A model generated the notes under the pieces. The model was not told the DNA's origin. It saw only the letters and a program-made list of their open reading frames with translations, and ran no database searches. This document shows positions 8,862 through 16,099 of a stretch of 64,000 bases of DNA, piece after piece. The number at the start of each line of letters is the position of its first letter. Within the stretch, counting starts at the first letter, position 1. The stretch is from Rhodopirellula sp. SM50 (GTDB lineage Bacteria > Planctomycetota > Planctomycetia > Pirellulales > Pirellulaceae): positions 1 to 64,000 of the forward strand of contig NZ_NTFY01000060.1 in assembly GCF_002289565.1 (NCBI RefSeq), read 5' to 3'. The position numbers and the translations under genes were made by a program.

Positions 8862-11800
8862 ATGCAGACGTCGTCGCCAATCAAGCCAATCGCGTTGGTC
8901 GGCATGGCGTGTCGGCTGCCCGGGGCCGATGATCTGGACGGCTATTGGAGGGTGATTGGCGATGGCGTCGCGACCGCCCGCCCGCTTCCGCAAGCTCGCT
9001 TCGACCGATCTGTGTACTTTGATCCGCGGCGGGGAATCCCCAATCGCTCCTACTGCGACATCGGGTGTTTGGTCAATAAAAACGCCCGTGGCCGGCATTT
9101 CGACTCGCTGCCCGCATCGGTTCATGCCTGCCCCGAAGTGGCCTACCGGACGTTGTGCGATGTGGCGGCAGAGGCCTTGGACGATGCCGGAGTCGAACTT
9201 TGTCCGTCCGCGCGACGCGGCGGCGGCGTCTACCTGGGACACTCCCGAAGTAGCGGCTTGGCCGGCGATCTGGCGTATGGGACTTGCATCGCACAGTCGG
9301 CTCGTCTGCTCGGCAACGTGGAATCGTTTCGGGCGTTGAACGTCGATCATGCGCGGGTGATCGACGAATTGGTCACCGAAGTGCGTCGAGACATGCCGCA
9401 TCGAGACGAACAGGGGCGCCCCGCCTTGGGCCCGCACGTGGCCTCCGCGATGCTGGCGGACACGTTTGCGATGGGCGGTCCCTGCGTGACGTTCAATTCC
9501 GCCTGTGCGTCGTCGCTGAGCGCCCTCCATCAAGCGGTGTTGGCATTGCAGCAAGGTCGCATCGAGATGGCGATGGTCGGCGGGGCGTCGGTCTGTCACT
9601 TCGAAACCCTGGTGATGTTCTCCCAGGCTCAGTCGCTGAGCCGCGTGATGTCCCGCCCGTTCGACGAGGATGCCGACGGTCTGGTCGTCGGCGAAGGCTA
9701 CGCCGTGGTGATCCTTAAAACGCTTGAGCAAGCAGTCCGTGCCGGCGACAGGATTCACGGGGTCATTCGTGGCATCGGGGTCTCGTCCGATGGCAAAGGC
9801 AAAAGCCTGTGGGCGCCGCGCAAGGAAGGCCAAATCGTCGCGATCCGCCGGGCCTATGGCGATCACCTGAAGATCGGAAATCTGCAATACATCGAAGCGC
9901 ACGCCACGTCCACTCAGCTCGGTGATGCCACGGAAGTCACTGCGTTGGCCGAGGCATTGAGACTTCCCGCCGACCGTCGGATTCCGATCGGAAGCGTCAA
10001 AGCGAATATCGGCCACACGCTGGAGACCGCCGGTCTGGCGGGGCTGATCAAAGCCGTGCTCTGCATGCGTCACCAGACGATCGCACCGGCGGTCAACGTC
10101 CGTCAGTTGAACCGGTCGATCGACTGGGGATCGCTGCCCTTCTACGTGCCGATGCAAGCGGAGCACTGGCCCGAGCCGGCCGATGGCATGCCGCGTCGTG
10201 CCGCCGTCAACGCGTTCGGCATCGGCGGTTTGAATGTCCACGTGGTACTCGAAGAGTTCGTCGGCGATGGCTCCCGGGCGGCAATGCATGCCGGTGTGGA
10301 TGCCACGCAAGCGACCGAACGTCGGCAACACATCGACAACGTCTACGACCCCAGACGGTCATCCGGTGACGCCATCGCCGTTCTCGGACGGGGCACCGTG
10401 TTGCCAGGCGCGTTGAACGTCGACGCGTTTGCCAGGTTGTTGGTCAGCGGAGACGACCCCAAGGGGCCGATTCCCCAGCATCGCCTCGATCCCGAAATCT
10501 ACCTCGATCCCTCCGGGCCGAGACCTTGGCACTGTCTGAACAACCTGGCGGGAGTCGTGCGGGGATTTCAATACGATTGGCGCAAGCACAAGATTCCGCC
10601 CAAGCAGATCGCCAATGCCAACCCGCTGCAATTTATGATTTTGGATGCGGTCGACCAGGCCTTCCGTGAAGCCGGATTAGACCGTGAAGTGACCGATCGC
10701 ATCGGCGTGGTGGTCGGTTCGCCGTTCGGTGGCGAGTTTGCGACCCAGTTGCTGATGGGATTGCGATTACCCGAATTCCAACGGCGTCTGACGCGTTTGC
10801 TCGGCCGGCTCGGGTGTGATTCCCGGCAGTGCGAAGTGGTCAGCCGACAGTATGCCCAAACACTGATCCAGGCGATGCCGGCGCTGCTGGACGAAACCGG
10901 CAGCTTTACCAGCAGCAGTCTGGCGTCGCGAATCACCAAATCGTTCAACCTGATGGGCGGGGGCGTCGCCGTCGACGCCGGCAATTGTTCGTCAGCGGCG
11001 GCATTGATGTGCTGCGTCGATCAACTCGCCACCGGTGCCTGCGACATGATGGTCTGTGTCGGCGGGCAGGAAGATCTCAGTGCGACCTATTTGGAGCGGC
11101 TGGGGTTGACCGGTCTGCTCGCGAAAGGGACACCCCAATCGCCGCTGGACGCGGCGTCGCAAGGGTTGGTGCCGGCGGAGGGTTGCGGGGCGCTGCTGTT
11201 GATGCGGCTGGCCGACGCGAAACGACAAAAACGTGAGGTTTTGGGTATCATTCAAGGGGTGGGGGTCGCCACCGCCGCCAGCCAGTCCGACGCATCCGAA
11301 CGCGCGGTCGACGGCGCGTTGCGGCGGACAACGCGTCAGGGCCAATCGCTCGCAGCGGGTGACATCGCGCGGATCGAAACCACTTCGGTCGCCTGCCAAC
11401 GGCGAACCGCAGAGGAATTGGATGGGATCTACCACGCCTACGCCGAGCTCGCCCGGCAACGTCCCATTTCCCTCGATTGTCTGATGACACAAACTGGTCA
11501 CCTCGGAGCCGCCTCGGCGATCGTCGCGCTGATCAAGTCGACTCTGGAACTTCAACAACTGAAAACGACGGCCACGTTCGGACTGACTCGTGCGTTGCCG
11601 TTGATCGAATCCACCCCGTTGTTCGATGTCGCATCCCAGCCCCGGCCGCTGGAAGCGTCCGACCGCAGCGGACGCCTCGTCACCGCCGTTCACAATGCCG
11701 AACGTCGAACCGCCTATCACATCCTTCTCCAGCGAGATGCGAAAGTGCATGCTCCCAGCAAACCCCAGGCCCCAGTGACCGCCGACGCCTCGTACGACTC

Positions 11801-14132
11801 CCGGGTGATCGACGGCATCACCATCGTCGACGCGACGCGACGCCGAAAGGAATCGATGCGGGACAAGGCGATGCGTCAGTCCGTCACCGCGTCGGATTCG
11901 CCGTCGCGTGCTCCCGTGGCGGTTAGCGACGCTCGCCAGGGCATGTCCCCAGCGCCGATCACTCCAGCGCCGGCTCGCGGCAACGAGGTTGAATCGGCAA
12001 CGACAGAGACTGCCGCGACCGCAACTGCGGCGGCCGGTCTGTCCGACGAAGCACTGCAAGCGTTCTTGACGCGTTTTATCGTCGAACAAACCGGTTATCC
12101 GCCAGAGTTCATCGAGATGGACGCGGACTTGGAAGCGGATTTGGGAATCGATTCGATCAAAAAAGCTCAGATGTTCGGCGAACTGGGCGAACATTTTTCG
12201 ATCACCCCCGACGAATCCCTCACGCTGGACGACTTCCCCACGCTGCAGCACATTTTCGACTACCTCGCCACATCGGATCGATCATCGACTCCACCGGTCG
12301 AATCGAACCGTGACTCCGTTGCCACAACGGTCGCCCCACCCGATCCAGCGAAGCGTCCCAGCGCTGCGGCGAACCGATCGACGCCAACGGAAGATCAGCC
12401 GCTTGGCGCAAGCCTGCGGGCTCAGGATCAGCCTCCCCATGAACGCGATCGATCACCCCACATCCGATCCGACGGCGGGTCGACGAACGCAAATACTGAC
12501 CTACAGGATCGACCACTGGATCTGATCCCCGACGCCAAACGGATCAGCCGCACCAAGGACCTGTTGGACTTGGCGGGTCTGTCGATGCCGTATTTCGCCG
12601 AACACGAATGTGTCACCCAAGACACCACGCGAGTGGACGGAAAACCCGTGGTCACGTTCTGCAGTTCCAACTACCTGGGCATGTCCGGAGACCCCATCGT
12701 CTCGGCCGCCGCCAAAGACGCGATCGATCGCTACGGCACCAGTGTTTCGGCGAGCCGTCTGATCGCGGGCAAACCGTTGCACCGCGAACTGGAAGACGAA
12801 TTGGCGACGTTCCTGGGCGTCGAAGCGACTCTGGTTTTTTCGTCGGGCTATGCGGCGAACGAATCAATCATCGGGCATCTGTTCGGCCCCGGCGATTTGA
12901 TCATTCACGACTCGCTTGCCCACAATTGCATCATCCAAGGCGCTGAACTATCGGGGGCACAACGGCTGAGTTTTCCGCACAACGACAGCGGGGCACTGGA
13001 TCGCCAATTGCAAAACATTCGGCACAAGTATCGCCGCACGTTGATTGCGATCGAGGGTGCCTACAGCATGGACGGCGATCATCCGGATTTGCCGAAGTTT
13101 CTGGACATCAAGCGGCGGCACGACGCGTTTCTGTTGGTCGATGACGCCCACGCCATCGGCACGATGGGCTCGACGGGGCGCGGCAGCCCCGAGTTCTTCG
13201 ATCGTGATCCGAGCGAGATCGACTTGTGGGTCGGAACGCTCAGCAAGGCGCTGGGCAGTGGCGGAGGATTCGTCGCCGGCAGTCGCGAGCTGGTCGAGTA
13301 CCTCAAGTACAACACGCCCGGGTTCATCTACACGGTCGCTCTCTCACCGGCCAGCGCCGGAGCGGCCTTGGCGGCGCTGCGTCTGTTGCAGCAACAACCC
13401 CAGCGGATTGCCAAACTGCAACGCAACGCCCGGCTGTTGCTTGAACTGGCCAGGCAGCGTGGATTGGACACCGGTCCGGCGGGCGACACACCGGTCGTTC
13501 CGATCATGGTCGGAAACTCGCACACCGCGCTGCTGCTCTCACGTCGCTTGCTCAGCCGCGGCATTGACATCCAGCCGATCGTCTATCCGGCGGTGGAAAA
13601 CGACGCGGCGCGGTTGCGTTTCATGATCACCGCGCGGCACAGCGAGGAACAAATTCGCACGACGATTGATGCCCTGGCCGAAGACTTGCAAGCCGTGCGA
13701 GCCGAAAGTGTTCCGATCGACCAGTGGCAATCGCTGTTGACCGGCAAGAGCCCGATGCCGTTGGATCGAGATCGATCGCGGGAATCCGACGCGGCCGCGA
13801 ACCGGCAAATGCCAACCGAATTCCAGTCGTCTGACGCAAGCGGTCGGGCACCATCCATGTCGAACGGGCAACACGATTGGACGAAGGCGGACTTGCAGGA
13901 TTACCTGATCAATTTCATCGTCGAACAGACCGGCTACCCGCCGGAGTTCGTCGAGATGGACGCCGACATGGAAGCGGACCTGGGGATCGATTCGATCAAG
14001 AAGGCGCAGTTGTTCGGTGAACTGGGCCAACACTTTGAGATCACGCCGGATGAAAACCTGACGCTGGACGATTTCCCGAGCTTGCAAGAAGTCTTCGACT
14101 ACATCGCCGTCCGAGTAGGAATTCAGGCATGA
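8862..14132 (+). CDS. Hybrid polyketide/fatty-acid synthase with alpha-oxoamine synthase (PKS1)
   Basis: The product has 1756 residues. In order I see: a ketosynthase (about 5-470; Cys215 in NSACASSL, His347 in EAHATST, His385 in NIGHTLE); a second, degenerate ketosynthase resembling a chain-length factor (about 505-960; Cys709 in GNCSS kept, first active-site His lost); an ACP (about 1065-1140; Ser1098 in LGIDSIKK); a PLP alpha-oxoamine synthase (about 1220-1613; Lys1462 in GTLSKALGSGGG); and a second ACP (about 1675-1750; Ser1711). The ketosynthases resemble PfaA/HglE-type lipid synthases. Alpha-oxoamine synthases condense an acyl thioester with an amino acid, with loss of CO2, to a 2-amino ketone. 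The end overlaps the next gene in ATGA. A repeat element lies in the linker after the first ACP. The chain length and the amino acid used cannot be read from the sequence. Confidence 0.93.
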   Translation: MQTSSPIKPIALVGMACRLPGADDLDGYWRVIGDGVATARPLPQARFDRSVYFDPRRGIPNRSYCDIGCLVNKNARGRHFDSLPASVHACPEVAYRTLCDVAAEALDDAGVELCPSARRGGGVYLGHSRSSGLAGDLAYGTCIAQSARLLGNVESFRALNVDHARVIDELVTEVRRDMPHRDEQGRPALGPHVASAMLADTFAMGGPCVTFNSACASSLSALHQAVLALQQGRIEMAMVGGASVCHFETLVMFSQAQSLSRVMSRPFDEDADGLVVGEGYAVVILKTLEQAVRAGDRIHGVIRGIGVSSDGKGKSLWAPRKEGQIVAIRRAYGDHLKIGNLQYIEAHATSTQLGDATEVTALAEALRLPADRRIPIGSVKANIGHTLETAGLAGLIKAVLCMRHQTIAPAVNVRQLNRSIDWGSLPFYVPMQAEHWPEPADGMPRRAAVNAFGIGGLNVHVVLEEFVGDGSRAAMHAGVDATQATERRQHIDNVYDPRRSSGDAIAVLGRGTVLPGALNVDAFARLLVSGDDPKGPIPQHRLDPEIYLDPSGPRPWHCLNNLAGVVRGFQYDWRKHKIPPKQIANANPLQFMILDAVDQAFREAGLDREVTDRIGVVVGSPFGGEFATQLLMGLRLPEFQRRLTRLLGRLGCDSRQCEVVSRQYAQTLIQAMPALLDETGSFTSSSLASRITKSFNLMGGGVAVDAGNCSSAAALMCCVDQLATGACDMMVCVGGQEDLSATYLERLGLTGLLAKGTPQSPLDAASQGLVPAEGCGALLLMRLADAKRQKREVLGIIQGVGVATAASQSDASERAVDGALRRTTRQGQSLAAGDIARIETTSVACQRRTAEELDGIYHAYAELARQRPISLDCLMTQTGHLGAASAIVALIKSTLELQQLKTTATFGLTRALPLIESTPLFDVASQPRPLEASDRSGRLVTAVHNAERRTAYHILLQRDAKVHAPSKPQAPVTADASYDSRVIDGITIVDATRRRKESMRDKAMRQSVTASDSPSRAPVAVSDARQGMSPAPITPAPARGNEVESATTETAATATAAAGLSDEALQAFLTRFIVEQTGYPPEFIEMDADLEADLGIDSIKKAQMFGELGEHFSITPDESLTLDDFPTLQHIFDYLATSDRSSTPPVESNRDSVATTVAPPDPAKRPSAAANRSTPTEDQPLGASLRAQDQPPHERDRSPHIRSDGGSTNANTDLQDRPLDLIPDAKRISRTKDLLDLAGLSMPYFAEHECVTQDTTRVDGKPVVTFCSSNYLGMSGDPIVSAAAKDAIDRYGTSVSASRLIAGKPLHRELEDELATFLGVEATLVFSSGYAANESIIGHLFGPGDLIIHDSLAHNCIIQGAELSGAQRLSFPHNDSGALDRQLQNIRHKYRRTLIAIEGAYSMDGDHPDLPKFLDIKRRHDAFLLVDDAHAIGTMGSTGRGSPEFFDRDPSEIDLWVGTLSKALGSGGGFVAGSRELVEYLKYNTPGFIYTVALSPASAGAALAALRLLQQQPQRIAKLQRNARLLLELARQRGLDTGPAGDTPVVPIMVGNSHTALLLSRRLLSRGIDIQPIVYPAVENDAARLRFMITARHSEEQIRTTIDALAEDLQAVRAESVPIDQWQSLLTGKSPMPLDRDRSRESDAAANRQMPTEFQSSDASGRAPSMSNGQHDWTKADLQDYLINFIVEQTGYPPEFVEMDADMEADLGIDSIKKAQLFGELGQHFEITPDENLTLDDFPSLQEVFDYIAVRVGIQA
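12359..12423. repeat. Family B repeat inside the PKS1 linker
   Basis: A diverged copy of the family B element lies in frame just after the first ACP. The half GATCAGCCGCTTGGCGCAAG (12393-12412) is clear; a weaker opposite half (GCGGCGAACCGATCG) precedes it. It translates as DQPLGASLRA within a Pro/Ser/Asp-rich linker, at about residues 1178-1187. Confidence 0.65.
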
Positions 14133-14977
14133 GCAGTCGTGGCGATGAAATTGGGAAGTCGGTGAGCATGTGGCTGGATCAACGCGAGTCCACTCCGCCT
14201 TGGCCGTCAACGCTGCCGTCGTGGCTGGCGCCGTGCGAACTGGAAGAGCTGAATTGCTTTCGCGCGCCCAACCGGCGATGTGACTGGATCAGCGGACGGT
14301 GGTGCGCGAAACAACTGCTCAGACAAATGGTTTCCGACGCGACCGACTCGCCTCTCACGTGGCAGATCCTTTCACGCGCGTCGATGCGCCGCGGGTGCCG
14401 TCCCACCGTTTTTCGAAATGGGATTCAACAACCGATTGATCTGTCGCTCGCCCACTGTGCATCGATCACCGTTGCCGTCGCAGGTCAGCACCGCCCGTCA
14501 GTTGATCGACGCGATGTTCCTCGAATTGGGGTCGATGCGGTCGATCGGACTGAACTGCCCGACAGTTTTGCGCGGACCTGGTTCTCATCCGCCGAGCGCC
14601 GCCTGTTGCAAGACCATCGCTGGCCGATCGCCGCGGGATGGGCGGCGAAAGAGGCGGTGTTCAAAGCTTGCAACGGTGGCGAAGCGTTTCGGCCGGGGCG
14701 TGTGCGGATGATCGAAATCACAGCCGAGGGCTGCACCGTTGCATACACGAATCACTCTCTCGCCAACGTACACATCAACGTTGTTGACGACGCCATCATC
14801 GCCGTCGCCCTTTCGAATTCACTCTTCAGAAGTCCCCCGCAAAGCCCAGGGAGAAGTGTGCGCTCGGAGCGGGGAGGGTTTTGGCGGCGGCAAGATTGTT
14901 GGCATCGATGGGGCATCGACTGGGGAAACCCTCCCCTCGCTGCGCTCGACCCTCCCGCACACGGGAGGGTGACGTGA
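14129..14977 (+). CDS. 4'-phosphopantetheinyl transferase (Sfp/AcpS superfamily)
   Basis: This 282-residue protein should attach phosphopantetheine from CoA to the active-site serines of the two ACPs of PKS1. The superfamily motifs are present: LAHCASITVAVAG near residue 108, IGVDAVD near 133 and WAAKEAVFKA near 168, which hold the Mg-binding acidic residues and the catalytic Lys. The start overlaps the PKS1 stop (ATGA), so the two are translationally coupled. The last 50 or so residues (from about SPPQSPGRSVRSERGG) are not typical; the final part, PLAALDPPAHGRVT, is the translation of a family A hairpin repeat that also supplies the stop codon. The functional protein probably ends its fold near residue 225. 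Confidence 0.88.
   Translation: MSSRGDEIGKSVSMWLDQRESTPPWPSTLPSWLAPCELEELNCFRAPNRRCDWISGRWCAKQLLRQMVSDATDSPLTWQILSRASMRRGCRPTVFRNGIQQPIDLSLAHCASITVAVAGQHRPSVDRRDVPRIGVDAVDRTELPDSFARTWFSSAERRLLQDHRWPIAAGWAAKEAVFKACNGGEAFRPGRVRMIEITAEGCTVAYTNHSLANVHINVVDDAIIAVALSNSLFRSPPQSPGRSVRSERGGFWRRQDCWHRWGIDWGNPPLAALDPPAHGRVT
14908..14970. repeat. Family A hairpin at the end of the phosphopantetheinyl transferase gene
   Basis: The stretch matches bases 1-64 of the window closely, including the palindrome ACCCTCCCGCACACGGGAGG. It lies inside the last codons of the upstream gene. In position it could also attenuate transcription toward the reductase gene 300 bases downstream. Confidence 0.75.
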
Positions 14978-15029
14978 ATTCAAATTCAAGACATAGATAA
15001 CATTAGGCTCTGTCCCTAGAGTCCTGCGA

Positions 15030-15108
15030 GCGAAAAGGGGGTCAGGAGTCAATAGTGCAAAGCACCCGTAGGGCCGTTCCGGCTATTGACTCCTGACCCC
15101 GTTTTCGC
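15030..15108. repeat. 26-bp inverted repeat (large stem-loop)
   Basis: Arms 15030-15055 and 15083-15108 are complementary over 26 bases with one mismatch, with a 27-base loop. The arm core is GGGGTCAGGAGTCAATAG. It sits in the 298-base gap inside the lipid operon. It resembles dispersed REP-type elements; no transposase is near. The rest of the gap, to 15275, shows nothing I recognise. Confidence 0.75.
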
Positions 15109-15275
15109 GGTCACTCGCTCGGGCAGACGTGTTGGTGTGCAGGCTTTTGCCGCCCGTCGTCGCTGCGTCGCTGCGACCGGGAATCGCCTCAAGGCTAAAC
15201 ACCAACGGTTGCCGAATTCCAAATTACTGATACCCGTGTCATTCATTTCAAATCTCGAGTTACGCATCCCGCATC

Positions 15276-16040
15276 ATGATTGATCTCAACGAAAAAGTCG
15301 CATTGGTCACCGGAAGCTCGCGTGGGATCGGTCGCTCGGTGGCGATCACGTTGGCCGAGGCGGGCTGCGACGTGATCGTCAATTACGTCACCTCGCAGAA
15401 CGAGGCGTTGGCAACGGCCAAAGAGATTCAATCGCTGGGCCGCCGATGCTGGATTGTTCGCGCCGACGTCAGCGAAGAAGACGATGTTCAATCGATGTTT
15501 GAATTCATCGAGCAAGAAATCGGACAACTGGACATCTTGGTCAGCAACGCGGCGACCGGCGGATTTCGCCCCTTGCTGGATTCCAACCCCAAACACTTCG
15601 CCGCGGCGATGAACACCAATGTGCTCGCGCTGATTCACCTGGCCAAAGCAGCGGTGCCGCTGTTGGAAAAGGCTCAGGACCGCGGCAAAGTGATCGCGAT
15701 TTCCAGTCACGGATCCCACATGGCGCTTCCCATGTACGGCTTGATCGGCGGATCGAAAGCGGCGTTGGAAAGCATCACGCGACACTTGGCGTTGGAGCTG
15801 GGGGATCGTCGCATCAACGTCAACGTGGTTAAATCAGGACTCGTCGAAACGGATTCGACGCGTCGCATCCCGGGGGCGGAAAAAATGTTTGCCGCCCGAA
15901 CGGCCAAAACCATGATGGGAAAGCGACAGCTGGAGCCCTCCGACGTCGCCAACGCCGTCGCCTTTTTGGCCAGCCCGATCAGCGATTTGATTCAAGCGAC
16001 AACCATCACCGTTGACGGGGGAGCCGCCGCCCACGTGTAG
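15276..16040 (+). CDS. SDR oxidoreductase, enoyl-ACP reductase of FabL type
   Basis: The 254-residue protein has the SDR Rossmann motif TGSSRGIGR (residues 12-20) and NAATGG (91-96). Its catalytic spacing is Tyr154-x6-Lys161 (YGLIGGSK). The ketoreductase type has Y-x3-K, while Y-x6-K is the signature of the enoyl reductases FabI and FabL; B. subtilis FabL has the same spacing. I therefore call it the NAD(P)H-dependent enoyl-ACP reductase that saturates the chain made by the two synthases, both of which lack an obvious enoyl reductase domain. It lies between the phosphopantetheinyl transferase and PKS2 on the same strand, 59 bases before PKS2. Alternative: a ketoreductase of the same superfamily. 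Confidence 0.85.
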   Translation: MIDLNEKVALVTGSSRGIGRSVAITLAEAGCDVIVNYVTSQNEALATAKEIQSLGRRCWIVRADVSEEDDVQSMFEFIEQEIGQLDILVSNAATGGFRPLLDSNPKHFAAAMNTNVLALIHLAKAAVPLLEKAQDRGKVIAISSHGSHMALPMYGLIGGSKAALESITRHLALELGDRRINVNVVKSGLVETDSTRRIPGAEKMFAARTAKTMMGKRQLEPSDVANAVAFLASPISDLIQATTITVDGGAAAHV

Positions 16041-16099
16041 AGTCGCACACGTATCGCTGCGTGCCAGTGGCCGCGTGCCAGTCGCTGCGGAGTCGAACC

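Noticed and set aside
8682-10331. Minus-strand open frame of 549 codons across the start of PKS1
   Set aside because: It is antisense to the ketosynthase, has no family signal and is rich in Arg, His and Gln, as shadow frames of GC-rich genes are.
15030-15108. Insertion sequence ends
   Set aside because: The inverted arms are separated by only 27 bases, so no transposase can lie between them.
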